Source: Apoda limacodes | Lineage: Eukaryota; Arthropoda; Insecta; Lepidoptera; Limacodidae | NCBI GenBank assembly: GCA_946406115.1 | Contig: OX291552.1 | Location: 6,821,336 to 6,885,335 of the forward strand | Direction of reading: 5' to 3' | DNA: 64,000 bases | Shown here: positions 9,844 through 20,922 of the stretch, piece after piece | Layout: each line of letters opens with the position of its first letter | How positions within the stretch are numbered: the stretch's first letter is position 1 | Made by a program: the position numbers and the translations under genes | Notes under the pieces: model-generated | Told to the model about the DNA's origin: nothing | Databases searched by the model: none | What the model saw: the letters and a program-made list of their open reading frames with translations, nothing else

Positions 9844-11200
9844 AGTTTTTTTGTAATCTTCTAGCTGCAAATTCTGTTGGATTCTGTTCCAAAATACTAG
9901 CAACAATCGAACCCTTGACGGCCAAGGGGTTGAGTCATGCTGACTAAGTGATAGCTAGCCGAGGCTTGGATTCGAATCCCAAACTGAACCGTTACAGACG
10001 AGTCGGATTCGTGCACCGAGGGATCCGTAAAAGATAAACTGTATTGAGGGACCTATATCTACTGGGTTTTCCCACATTATTAACCTATATCTTAAGATTG
10101 ACACGATTTAACTATGGTACGCCATTTATGAAGTCTTTTGATCTACAATAGTCTTAAATCTATAAAGTACATACTCACATTTGTTATTTTTTTTTACATT
10201 AGTTGTTTTTATGTAGTTTCCATGACAGTTGACTATCTAAGTAAAACCCTAAGGCTAGGTTACACCAAGTAACTTAAATTATAACAAAAGGTTGACGGCT
10301 CGTCAAATACTCGGTTGAGCGAAAAATAGAGTGCACCATCTGACAATTGTAAAATTACGTCATAACTGTAACGTTATCAATAACCAGCCGAAAATAACTG
10401 GTTATAGTTAAAGTTACAATTTACAAGCCGCTAAATGATCATAATATGATGTTATTAATGTAAAATACAAAAAATTTTAATTACCTGGTGTTTTGAACGT
10501 TATATAGGTAGCATTTCTAATGAAATAAATTAACTTAATAGTATTTTTTTTACTATGTAGGTAGGTAGACCGGGGACAATTTAAACAATTTTACTTTAAC
10601 ATTTTGTAGTGAAGTATTTTTAGTTCTTACAGGCCAAATGTTTTCATAGTACTAAGTATCCTAATCTGGATTCTAAATTAAATTTATTCTATAGCTGTAT
10701 CTCCAACAGTTAGGATACTACAACCTTATAAAGAGGACCGGGAAATGTGGTTCAATTGACCGCATGCTAGTGACAGTTGAAACTATACGTAGGGTTAATT
10801 GAAACACTTTTAATATCTTTTATAACTTTAGTATTTTGATTAGGTTTAAACCATTTTTTTACAATACACAAAAATTTTAATGAATCTGTAAAAAGTTGGT
10901 TACATAATGATAAAAATTTAAAAAAATATCAGCAAAACAATATCTTAGACATAGGAAATTCAGAATACTTTATTTAAGGAGTCATTAAGAGATCAAAATG
11001 GTATAAATAATGAAAGTATCACAAAATTTAAATAGATTTAATGTATCACTAAGCTAATATGGTAAACACTGAAGAAAAAATGGATTATCATGTCTCATAC
11101 GAACAAACATGTTTCAATCATAACAATGTTTCAATCAAGACTGATTCAATGTACTTATTGGTTTTTTATATTTTTCTACTTTCTTTCTACAACTAGTCAC
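9844..11200. other. AT-rich sequence downstream of the LINE, no gene seen
   Basis: 9990-10045 contains 'cgagtcggattcgtgcaccgagggatccgta', related in order to the start of the GGGTTCCGTA family. The rest has no reading frame worth naming and no clear splice-bounded exon. In particular, no stress-protein coding sequence follows the promoter-like region upstream of the LINE. Confidence 0.5.
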
Positions 11201-11210
11201 AAATAATATG

Positions 11211-11540
11211 TAGGGACTTATCTCTACAGTAAAGTCTTAGAATAACAAAACAAAAAACATTCTAAAAATTAAAAAAAATATACTTTATACAACAGTCACT
11301 ATCTGCCTATATTCAGTCTTAAAGATTCATAGGAAGGACTTCGTTAACTTTACCTTCTTTTTTTAGCTTAGCCTAATGTAGGGTTTTATCTCTACTGTAG
11401 TCTTAAAATAACAAAACAAAAAACCTTCTAAAAATAAAAATAGAATACTTTATACTACCGTTACTATCTGCCTATATTCAGTCTTAAATATTCATAGGAG
11501 GGACTTCGTTAACTTTGGCTTCTGTTTTTAACAAAGTAAC
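11211..11540. repeat. Tandem duplication, period about 169 bp
   Basis: Both units carry gtaggg ... tatctctac, aaaacaaaaaac, ttctaaaaat, actatctgcctatattcagt and aggacttcgttaacttt in the same order, at 11211-11360 and 11380-11525. A few percent divergence suggests an older duplication. It lies just downstream of the transposase relic on its reading strand. Confidence 0.8.
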
Positions 11541-11589
11541 GTAAACATTAAAGCGAATTTAAGTTTAGAACTTAAAAAGCATTCAAATA

Positions 11590-12530
11590 TATTTAAAATT
11601 GTTGTGTTTTTGCAGTTTTCCTCGGTGGCGCTTTAGGGAATGGCCTCACGTTTTCTGGCAAAAAAATACTTGTAGGTTCTACAGTAAAATTTGTCTGTAT
11701 AGAAACGGAGGATATTTTTGAAGAAGAAGCAGATGCAGCTGAATTTAATCGAAATGCGACAGGTTTTTTTTAAGCAGACCGTGTTTCCGGCTCTGGTTCG
11801 GCAGAATAACTTGGCTGTGGTTTCACTGAGCGCCTCAAAGAAGGTGGAGAACAACTTCAAACTCTATAGCGGGTGTAGACTGCCTGAATTTCCGACACAA
11901 TTACGGTAGAGGTACCAGGCTGTGGTTTCGTTGAGCACCAGAGTATATGGATCAACGGCTTTAAGTCCTGATGAGGATTCCGGCTGTGGAGTCATTGGTC
12001 TTGAGAGATCGAACTGAATTTCTGACACAGCTGCACTATAGGTACTTAGCTGTGGGGTCAGTGAACGCCTCAGAGAAGTTGGAGCACTGGCTTCAAGTTC
12101 TTCAGCGGTGTTGGGCTGCGGAGTCATTGATCTTGTGAGATCTTGGTGGATTTCTGACACTGTCAAATCACTCATCAATGTCTGATTCGTGGAAACGTAA
12201 ACATAGGTGGAAGTACATTGCCAATCGCGTAACCTGCTACAGTGATTGTAACCAGAGGTCCACGTTCAGCCGATGTTAATGCACCAACTTGTCGACTTCC
12301 TTTTCTGGCAATAATTCTATTTGATTTCTGCACCGTCGTTATTCTAGTTTCATCTACATTGTCGTTGTTGTTGTTAGCTTCAAAGTTGTCACGATCAAGT
12401 ACTTTCGCCAAATTATTAAAAAACACATTAACATTACTTTTATTAAAACTTGTTGCTCTAGCTAAGCTTGTAGCTTAAGCGCGCCTAACGGATAGTTCAG
12501 GATGTTGGTCTAAAACACTTCTGAACTGTC
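11590..12530 (-). pseudogene. Decayed pogo/Tigger-like transposase
   Basis: Read on the minus strand, 12520-12175 gives a segment with HPELSVRRA, ATSFNKSNVNVFFNNL, DNVDETRITTVQK and GALTSAERGPLVT. This is the usual layout of the region around the first catalytic Asp (VDET) of pogo-class DDE transposases. The second and third acidic residues are missing: after PPMFTFPRIRH the sequence jumps into a Ser/Pro-rich C-terminal tail made of imperfect repeats of about 140 bp (SEIHQDLTRSMTPQP, SEIQFDLSRPMTPQP). The end near 11600 reads as ENVRPFPKAPPRKTAK, the typical C-terminal motif. It has an in-frame stop after VRRA and at least one later frame change, so it is inactive. Confidence 0.7.
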
Positions 12531-12594
12531 CCATGATGCTGGTTTTGGTAGGTTATACCGTACAGTCAAATCATAGGCCAAATAAATACCGAGT

Positions 12595-12637
12595 ATGTTT
12601 TCACTTCTGCCGGCACTCCCGGAGTGCAACCCGTTTT
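12595..12637 (-). repeat. MITE family M, 40-bp end fragment
   Basis: ttttcacttctgccggcact continuing to ggagtgcaacccg is the reverse complement of the family M left end. Only this end is present. Confidence 0.75.
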
Positions 12638-13389
12638 TTTACTCATTGTGAAAACCATGGATTCAAGCCCTTTAGCCTAGCAAAACACCAAACTATAGCA
12701 TTTACAACTTGAAGGACGGTGCAACCCAAATTGGTAGATTGTAACGGTTAAAGTAAAAGTAATTTTCAAAGTTATTTGTAACAATTATTTTAACAATCGT
12801 TTTGGTGCAATCTAGCACAAAAATTTGGTATGAGCAAGTTGCTTTACAGTTTTTCTAGCATATGATATTGTTAAGACTTTACAATCACCATTTTAATTAA
12901 TGATTTGAATATATTTGGTTTTGTTAATATTTATTTTTAAGTTATTTGCGTCAAGCCATTTAATTACTTCAAATATTGTACTATTTATGTCATTTTCATA
13001 ATTATTAATGTCAGTGCACTTAATAGATATAGATGTGTCATCTGCAAACAATGTGATATGATGATTGGTAATTATAGGAATGTCATTTATATATAAGTAT
13101 TAGAAAAATAAAAGTTCCAGAATACTTCCTTGAGGCACACCGGTATTATTAGGTGTGTGTGCTTCTGATTTATATGTTATCAATTTATTATGTTTGTCCA
13201 GTTTTTATCTCTCCAATTAAATTTTTGATACACCTCGTATACCATAATGATCAGATTTACTTAATAATCTCTTATGACACACAAAGTCAAAAGCTTTGGA
13301 CATGTCAAAGAAAATCGTTGTTTTCGGTGTGCTGGTGTCAATACTTTCTGAAATTTCTTTACGGAGAGAAGAACATCACCTATGATCGT

Positions 13390-13985
13390 TTTGTTTCCTT
13401 ACGTAGTGATGGGGTGTCCTGTGGGAAGTGTTCTGCATTGTATCACCGAGCCTACGTCAGGGCGGTACGGGCGGGGCTACGCCTGCCGACTGGAACTGTC
13501 CAGAGTGCAAGCGATCGCTCCTGCAGGACAACAAGCAGAAGATACCAGTGAAGGGGCTTGTGCAGCCGCCCACACCGACGAATACCAACGAAGAGAGTGC
13601 CGTTGACCTGGTAGGTAAGCTTCGACTTTTTCGGATTGAGTTGACGGCTATCTGCTACTGCGGGATTTCCGGGCAGAGTTCTCGAATCTCAAAGCGACGA
13701 TGTCTTCAATGAATGAATACTGTGTTATGCTCGTGAGATCTGTATACATACACTTAGATTGCGGCCCTGACTGAAAATCAGTTTGTGAGTTTAAGGCTCA
13801 CATAAATGCTAAGTCAAAGGCACATCCTCCATTTTTTTTTACTATTTATGTATAGTATATTAGTAGGTAGTAGTAGTAGTAGTAGTAGTAGTAGTTATGT
13901 ATATTATTATGAATTTGTTAATTATTTATGTATGTTGTCTTTCTATCAATGAATAAAAGTTTTTCTTCTTTTCTTTCTTTCAAAT
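13390..13985 (+). pseudogene. Truncated LINE: PHD-like ORF1 head joined to a 3' tail
   Basis: 13402-13620 encodes, across a frameshift, VSCGKCSALYHRAYV and then WNCPECKRSL. This is the Cys/His pattern of the PHD-like finger that opens ORF1 of many lepidopteran LINEs. One expected Cys is Tyr. After about residue 90 the coding sequence ends in a non-coding tail with a (TAG)n tract and ATGAATAAAAG near 13948. The middle of the element is missing. It interrupts the minus-strand LINE relic. Confidence 0.6.
13867..13896. repeat. (TAG)n microsatellite
   Basis: Nine to ten TAG/GTA units lie inside the LINE tail. Confidence 0.9.
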
Positions 13986-15654
13986 CCTGTTTGAGACCAC
14001 TTTATCAGTTTTTATTCAAGTAGCCTTCATGGAATCGCTAGCGTTATTTGCTTTTAGTACGGTAAAATATTCATTAAAACTAGTTGCTAGTTCCTTTGGA
14101 TTTACAATACAGTTGTTTCTAGAGTAGTTTTTGTTTTTTATTAAATCCGAAGAAGCCCACTTTGTTTTTGGCTTTTTTCAAATACGTGCCGTTTTGATTT
14201 ATTTGTGAGTCTTCTATACACTTTTTTTTAATTCTAGAATATGACTTGTATTTATGCATAATAGGTGAATCGCGATTTTCTTTTAACCACGCAAGATTTT
14301 ATTATTCCTTTTGTAAGCCATTTCATTTTTGAGTTAGGTCTTTTGCTTATTTTTACTTTTATTTTAGGGAAACACAAATCATAAAATAATGGAATGTGGC
14401 AATGAAACGGATTAAATGCTGATTCAAGATCTGGTGTATCGTTTACATCACTCCAAGACAAGTTTCTGATACAGTTTTGAAATTTTTCCACATTTTGCTT
14501 ACTATAAGCTCTTTTGTTAATGTACCAGTGTATAACGCTTTCCATTGTCTTTTTTACTAGAATGTTAAGAACCTGTGCAGTTTTGTGATCAAACAAACCT
14601 GTTGGCAATATCTCAGCGATGGCCCTGTCATTATTATATTAATGAAGAGATCACTACATGTGTTTAGTCTGGTCGGCTTGTCACTATGTAGTTTACGATT
14701 AAAATTTTAACAGATATCTTTTAGCTCTCGGGACTTATTACGGGGACGGGATTATGTTTTCAAAAATTACCAGTCATTATAATGTTTTTGTTAGTATTAC
14801 TAAATTTTGTTAATAAGTTTTTAAATTTTGTTTATGTTTGACTTGTTATATTCAGGTATAGTGACACCAAAACGGTTAATTCTTTAGCAATCTCGTTTAA
14901 TATTTTCAGATCATGTACCTCTATGTGCTTAGGTGTGAGTATACATACTCCACCATGTTTTTGATTAGCTTAGCAGTACGATAAAGCTTATGTGTAGTTT
15001 TTTAGCTGAAAATAGTTTTCGTTACCCGACCGAATAAAAGTCTCAGAAAAACAAAGAAAGTCAATGTTTCTACTACTTTGTTTTAGTTCCTCAAGAGTAA
15101 TTTTTAAATGGGTCCTTTTTATTCAGCATTGCAGTATGCTATGTTCTGATGTAAGAACGTAATACAATTTTTAACGAAAAAACCAGTGTTGAATTTTTTT
15201 CCTTACTTTCATTTAATCTTTTTTTACCTTTTAAGTAACCAAAATAGTATGGTATGGTACTTTCGGGTGGTATCGTATTTAAGTTTGAGGTGTTATTTAC
15301 TCTTGCAGAATCTTTTGGCAAAGAAACTGTTTGTGCGTTACGAAGAGGGATATTACCTTTATTCGACAGTTTGTCGTGGTACCTAAGATTAATGAAATAA
15401 CTATTGTTACATGCCATGTCAATAACCATATTAATTTTACAGCACATGTCGTTAGCAAAATTTCTAGTTATACTTAAATAACTTAAATCTACAAAATAAC
15501 AATTTTCGAAATGTTTTGCTATCATTTTGAGGGCACCATTTAATTCCATTCAAAAATGGATAGCAGTTTTTAATAACACTTAAATAAAACAGTCATATTA
15601 TTATGAGAACTTAAAAAATAAGTTAATTCTGTTTGGACGTATAATATGAATGTA

Positions 15655-15765
15655 TTTAGGAAAAAAATTATATAAGGATTTGTATCCGTTGTCTGGTTTT
15701 CATAATCCAAGCTTTGCTTATTTTGGGGCCTGGATACTGGATGGTGCTGTCTGATCAGTCCAGAG
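15655..15765 (+). repeat. tRNA-derived SINE, 3' fragment
   Basis: It contains ccgttgtctggttttcataa, ccaagctttgcttattttgg and a (C)TGGAT(A) end. This matches the 3' body of the SINE at 52179-52410. The tRNA-like head is missing. Confidence 0.6.
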
Positions 15766-15937
15766 ATTAAAGACAATACAAACACATACACACACACCCG
15801 CACACAAACATCACAAAAAAAAGTCGCAAATGATTCTCCAGATCTCTAAACAAAGTAAAGGAAACACAAATTCAGCTATCTTGATTTTTGGACCCATTAT
15901 AATAATTTCTCATCTTAAACAGAAGCTAATCAAACAA

Positions 15938-16260
15938 TCCTACTAATATTATAAATGTGAAAATGTGTATGTCTGGATGGATGTTTGTTACTTAATCACG
16001 CTTTAACCACTGGACGCATCGGGATAAAACTTGTCATAGATATAGGTTAGGTCCTCGAATAGCATATAGGCTACTTTTTATCCATAAAACTTCAAAAGTT
16101 CCTGCGGGAATAACTATAACAGAGTTAAACGAACTATTGCTGCACCTATAACATGCTATAGCAATTCATTAGTATAACTAATAAATTAATTGGAGTTAAT
16201 TAAGGAGTTCCACGCCGATAACCGAATTAAGGGCGGGCGGAGCCGCTGGGAAAGTTTAGT
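15938..16260 (+). mobile_element. Lep1-like non-autonomous Helitron
   Basis: It opens TCCTACTAATATTATAAATG and closes ...gggcgggcggagccgctggg followed by aaagtttagt, the pattern of lepidopteran Lep1-type Helitrons (5' TC, 3' near CTAGT). No reading frame; transposition would need a Rep/helicase supplied in trans. Confidence 0.75.
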
Positions 16261-17610
16261 AAAAAATAAGTTTAAAAACGAAAACTTGACTACTGTAAAA
16301 AGTATGAAACAAGAAAATATTCTTATCTGAAATTTAAATGTACAAACAATTAAATGTTAAGCATTCATTAAGTAAACAACTTACACGTAATATACATATA
16401 TTAATGTAATAAGTAAAAAATAAAAGTGATGTTCAGAGGATAGGGGTAGTAAAATATTTTATTAAATGTAACGTCACATAGCCTATAACTAGCAGTCGAT
16501 TAAGGCACTTTCAACTCATCTCATTTGTCAAATTATGATAAGTAGTTTAAAAGACATGAGGGAACAGATGAACATACATACATATATACATACCGGCAAA
16601 ATCATATAAGCTTCCCTTTGCTTAAAACACAATAAAATCCGGTCAAATGCGAGTCAGGCTGGAGCCTTCTGTGCCTTTACGGAACCCTCGGTGCATAATT
16701 CCGACACGCTCTTGGCACTTGTATTAAACACGTTTACTACAGCTAAGAATAAAATATTTAGTACCATCTTTTTTAGTCCTTGATATTTCCGTGTCAGTAA
16801 ACACCTTTATCTGACAATTTTATCCTGTCAAGCGCGACAAGATTATCAATTTATTTTTCCTTGTTCCTTGATTACGTAAACATCGAATATTGTAAGAAAT
16901 AACCTTCCGCTGGATCTTTTTAACCTGAAATAATCGGTGTTTGGATTTATTCAGTTAGTCAATGTAATAATAACTAACAATACTTGTTTGAAAAAGAACA
17001 GGAACAGGAAAAACATGGTAGCAGAAACAAAGTTTCAATTGTTACCTGTATTTTATAAAATTTAATTCCTCAATTATAGAAAAAAACGAATAGCACTTAA
17101 CGTTTTTGAGTAGCTTATTTTCTTCCTCGAAACTCAAACTATCTCCGTGTCAAATTTCATCATACTCGGTAAAGTGGTTTAAGCGTGAAGCAGTAACAGA
17201 CAGACAGACAGAGAGAGTTACTTGCGCATTTATAATTTTTAGGTATATAGATTTATTCGATTGGACTAATTGGAATGGTCTCCAATAGGGTATATATAAA
17301 TGGGAGCAGGAAAGATAAATGAGATTAAATTGGTAGGGAATCTTAGCTAATTTCATTCATTCAATCGAAATGTTTTTTTTTTGGTCAGGGTTTGTTTTAA
17401 ATTTTAGATAATTTCACTTGTGCACAATTTAATACATATACAACTTCTAGTGACTTATTAAGTCTAAGTACACACACATATAAATTTTACACACACAAAA
17501 TCTTCATAGAATTAAGAAATACAATATAAATTATACTTACATACAAAGAAATAATTTCTTTATTTATGACTCCCTAAAGGTCTTAAAAGAAAATATATTA
17601 TACATGCCAT
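16261..17610. other. AT-rich sequence, no gene seen
   Basis: Contains a GGGTTCCGTA-family fragment near 16639-16740 (ggtcaaatgcgagtcaggct, acggaaccctcggtgca) and a Helitron-like piece near 17130-17250 with a short (CAGA)n. No exon-like segment is recognised. Confidence 0.45.
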
Positions 17611-17618
17611 ATCTATAT

Positions 17619-17803
17619 CATCAATATAAATAAATATTTTTATAGCAAAGATGCAGTCAAAATAATTACTTCGAGCCAGTACTCGATAGCTCAATTGGAA
17701 GTGCACTTACACGGAATTTCAGGAGTTGCAGGTTCAAGCCCTGGCTCGAAGTAATCTTTTTGGCTACATCTTTGCTATGAACATATTTATTTACATTGAT
17801 AAT
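17619..17803. mobile_element. Foldback element with tRNA-like core
   Basis: Inverted arms of about 60 bp (17619-17679 and 17741-17802) match with few mismatches; the inner 15 bp (attacttcgagccag / ctggctcgaagtaat) are perfect. The 61-bp centre carries a perfect polymerase III A box TAGCTCAATTGG (17687-17698) and a B box GGTTCAAGCC (17731-17740), spaced as in tRNA genes. It does not fold into a canonical tRNA, since the expected acceptor stem is part of the arms. It may be a SINE-like foldback transcribed by polymerase III. Confidence 0.6.
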
Positions 17804-17865
17804 TTAATACATACAAGTTCTAGGGTTTATATTGTAAGTTGTATAATGTAACAATTAACAATAAA

Positions 17866-18355
17866 AACTAGTCAAGTGCGAGTCCGGCTCGTGCATTCTA
17901 GATGATGCTGGAGCATCAGGTCCAGGTAACCATATATAAGTTTTTATATATTCCATGATGTCTGAGAAACTGTCGCCTGCATGGTATCCAGTCACAGGAA
18001 AATGCAGCTCTCAAGTTTCACCAACGAACGCACCCGAGAACACCGTTAGTGTTGATGTAGTGATTATGACAAATATAAAAACGAAGTGAGGGTAGTCCAA
18101 CAGAACGTCTCCACTCGAACCGCATTCTGCTAGTCTACCCGTAACCAAGACTGGTGTAACCCAGTCAAAACGTCGGAGAAATTATGTTTTTTAGTGTTAG
18201 TTGTTATAGCGGCACAAGAAATTCATCTTCTGTAAAAATTTTAACTGTCTAACTATCACGGTTCATAAGATACAGCCTGGTGACAGACGGAAGGACGGAC
18301 AGCGGAGTCTTAATAACAGGGTCCCCTTTTTTACCCATGGGGTACGGAACCCTAA
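17866..18355 (-). repeat. GGGTTCCGTA-family dispersed repeat
   Basis: In reverse it starts gggttccgtaccccatggg, includes actccgctgtccgtccttcc and gtcaccaggctgtatctta, and ends near cggactcgcacttgac. It has the same layout as 43258-43640 with an extra or diverged middle. Confidence 0.65.
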
Positions 18356-18518
18356 ATGATTTACCTACCGACCACTTTGCCGTCGCAATTAATATGTTTA
18401 CCCATGGCAAATTACAGCTTTTTAGTATTTAGAATTTCTAAGATGCACCACGGACATGGTAGAACTATTAATGTTTACTGTTACAAAATTTTAATTCCTT
18501 ATTTATTTTATTTGTGTT

Positions 18519-18690
18519 TACAGAAGTTATTGGATTTCTGGAGGGTCTGCAAGGCGCGAGTGATACTCCTGGTGTTACAAAATTTTTTATTGTAAAGTGT
18601 TACTGGTGTTACAAGCGTCTATAGGCTACGTTGACCGCTTACCATCAGGCGGACCGTATACTTATTTGCCACCTTAATGGTATAAAAATA
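18519..18690 (+). repeat. CR1-like LINE 3' end fragment
   Basis: A relic of the coding end (gttattggatttctggaggg) is followed by gaccgcttaccatcaggcgg, a ttgccacctta tail and A-rich repeats. Related to 35405-35655. Confidence 0.6.
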
Positions 18691-18775
18691 AAAAATAAAA
18701 AAATATATTTTACCACCCCCATCTTTCTGCCCTCATATCAATAGTTTTTAGAGCGCCATAATTTTTAATGTTATA

Positions 18776-19047
18776 TTTTTTAATTTTTGGACGAAACACA
18801 CATCGCCGTCTAGCCCCAAAGTAAGCAAAGCTTGTGTTATGGATACCAGACAACGGATACTAATACATATATATATTTTTTTTTTTTTTTTTTTTTTTTG
18901 TAAATGCATACATATCATACATAAATACACCCAGACTCAAGACAAACACAAATGTTTGTAACATTAATGTTTGTCCAGTGCGGGAATCGAACCCGCACCC
19001 TCAGCACAGCAGCCGGTCACACTCCCAACTAGGCTGCGAAGGAGTCA
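18776..19047 (-). repeat. tRNA-derived SINE
   Basis: Minus strand: the head near 19045 (cagcctagttgggag form) is followed by a B box inside gggttcgattcccgcactgg (18978-18997) and a 3' body with cataacacaagctttgctta and ttggggctagacggcg. A T-run in the middle (an A-run on the element strand) was probably expanded. Confidence 0.75.
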
Positions 19048-19391
19048 TAAACATTTGAAACCTACATTACAATGTATATAATCTGTTTACTAAAAAGGCC
19101 ACACGTAGGCTATAAGGAAAATTATAAGGACTTTCCAAATCTTGGAGTCAGTTCTTTGTATAACGTTTTGTCTGAATAAGTGGTGTGGTGTCTGCATATG
19201 TTGTGTATGTGTTGGTTGTTTCACGCAAACCCAACTTAATTATAAATTATCCCAATAAGATCGATAAAACAACAGCCTCGACGTTGCGCACAGATTAATG
19301 ACGACTGACTAGCGCACAGAGTATGCAAAGAACGAATGCCTAGCTCGAACGATCCGAACACCAACCGAACGATTCATTCTTTAAAAATTTC

Positions 19392-19640
19392 ATAATCTAT
19401 ACATATAAAATGCTTTGTCCTGAATGACTGATGGATCAACGCACAGCCTAAACCGTTTATCGTAGAGACCTGAAACTTGGAGGGTGTGTTCTTTGTATGA
19501 CGTAGGCATCCGATAAGAAAGGATTTTCTGAAATTCTACCCCTAAGGGGGTGAAAATGGGGGGCAAAGTTTATATGGGAAAACGTGATTCCTTGGTCCAA
19601 TCTCCTTCGAATTTTGGTGGAAGACGTGTTTCGTATTTTA
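19392..19640 (+). repeat. Helitron-like or related dispersed repeat, 3' incomplete
   Basis: ctgatggatcaacgcacagc, a 'cgtaggcatccgataagaaaggatt' segment and cccctaagggggtgaaaatg share order with 20595-20760. The expected Helitron end is not seen. Confidence 0.5.
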
Positions 19641-19698
19641 TTGAAATTTATCTACACTTAACGAGGTTAAAAGGGGTAGAAAGTTATTTTGGCAGTGA

Positions 19699-19753
19699 TT
19701 TGCTTCGAAGTTGATATCAATACAAGGAGTATTGATATCAACTTCGAAGCAAA
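19699..19753. repeat. Perfect 25-bp inverted repeat (hairpin)
   Basis: Arms 19699-19723 and 19729-19753 are exact reverse complements, separated by a 5-nt loop (AAGGA). The arms include tgcttcgaagttgatatcaa. No Pol III boxes or T-run terminator are next to it. The 5-nt loop and full pairing are unlike a typical microRNA precursor. Confidence 0.9.
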
Positions 19754-19871
19754 CAACTGATATCAACTGCTTTTGATTTAAATTACATTTGATTTTGACA
19801 CATGTTCGACAACTCAATTCGACTTTAATCAAAAAAGGTTAAACTCACTCAAAAACATAAGTAAATCTTCT

Positions 19872-20575
19872 TCTATTCTATATATATAATATTGTAAAGC
19901 TGAAGAGTTTGTTTGTTTGTTTGTTTCAACGCGCTAATCCTAGAAACTACTGGTCCGATTTGAAAAAATCTTTCAGTGTTAGGTATAATCATTTTGCTTA
20001 GGGGAGCACCAATGAAGAATGTTTCAAATCGGGTTTTTTTTTCCTTTTGAGAGTTTCTGCTGCGAGCGCTGTGTAAAAAATATTTTTAAATAATACGTAC
20101 CGCCCTTCCCCCTCTCCTTTAACCGCGGTTAAAGTTTGCAAAATCATGTATGGCAGAATTGTTTTCCCTTTAAAAGTTCTTAAAAAAAGGTGCGCGACAG
20201 CATATGTCTATCTTCTAAGGTTGGCTAACTATAACCTATTTTATGCTAACAAAATTCGTTCTGAAATAATGCATTATTTGCGACGGTGTTTTTATAAATA
20301 TGATATTAATCCTTATCCAAATAAATACGTTATTCATCACAAGTATTTAATTTAAAACAAAATTGCCCTTTACAACATTCGAAATATCTTATAATATCTT
20401 ATAATAATATCTTACGACTAGTTTTAAATTAAAATCGCAGCAAAAAAATGATCAAGTACTGCATGCGCATTTATGATGTGCAAGCGCCGCGAACAGTCAT
20501 AAGGGGGAAGGGCGGTACTTATTATTTAAAAATATTTTCACCTTCTACGTAAACAAAGTCGCCGGTTAATGTTAG
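19872..20575 (+). mobile_element. Helitron-like repeat, interrupted by a TIR element
   Basis: The left part has (GTTT)n, aacgcgctaatcctagaaac and tggtccgatttgaaaaaatc. The right part (20539-20575) has tacgtaaacaaagtcgccgg, the usual wording before a Helitron 3' end. The 462 bp between them are a separate inverted-repeat element. Confidence 0.5.
20077..20538. mobile_element. Non-autonomous DNA element with 37-bp terminal inverted repeats
   Basis: 20077-20113 and 20502-20538 are inverted copies over 37 bp with one mismatch (AAAATATTTTTAAATAATA then GTACCGCCCTTCCCCCT). The interior is AT-rich with no convincing protein. A target-site duplication could not be fixed with confidence. Superfamily unknown. 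Confidence 0.75.
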
Positions 20576-20594
20576 CGTTAACCCAAAGTAACTA

Positions 20595-20922
20595 TTACTG
20601 ATTGACTGACTGACTGATCTATCAACGCACAGCTCCAACCACTTAAGGGATCGATCTGAAATTTAGCACACATATAGCTATTATGATGTAGGCGTGCGCT
20701 AAGAAAGGATTCTCCAAAACCCACCCCCTAAACGGGGGTTCAAAGTTTCTATAATGCTCGCGAGGTTAATCCATTAAATAATTAGTTTTTAGAAGTTTAT
20801 TATTTATTAAAGAGAGATGGAGAGAGAGTGTAAGTAGGTTCTTCTATAATTCAGGAGATGCCGTAAGAATCCTACGCCGATAACCAAATTTAGGGCGGGC
20901 GAAGCCGCTGGCAAAAGCTAGT
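20595..20922 (+). mobile_element. Helitron-like non-autonomous element
   Basis: It starts around ctgactgactgatctatcaa and ends ttagggcgggcgaagccgct followed by ggcaaaagctagt, a Helitron-type 3' end shared with 33321-33583. Confidence 0.65.

Larger units (their letters stand above)
12840..15550 (-). pseudogene. Decayed LINE ORF2 (endonuclease and reverse transcriptase), minus strand
   Basis: On the minus strand, 15170-14740 gives an AP-like endonuclease relic (TLEELKQSSRNIDFLCFSE, GGVCILTPKHIEVHDL, IIMTGNF). 14608-14252 is an open 118-residue linker segment with PLFYDLCFPKIKVK and KMKWLTKGI, typical of the region before the reverse transcriptase. 13375-12880 holds the catalytic core (FFDMSKAFDFVCHKRLL, GVPQGSIL, FADDTSI). 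Stops and shifts are scattered throughout. The reverse-transcriptase N-terminal blocks are missing where another element sits (about 13390-13985). The open segment at 15549-15139 would precede the endonuclease; its function is not recognised. Confidence 0.75.

Noticed and set aside
17674..17752. A functional tRNA gene
   Set aside because: A and B boxes are perfect, but the sequence does not give normal acceptor, D and anticodon stems; its ends belong to a longer inverted repeat.
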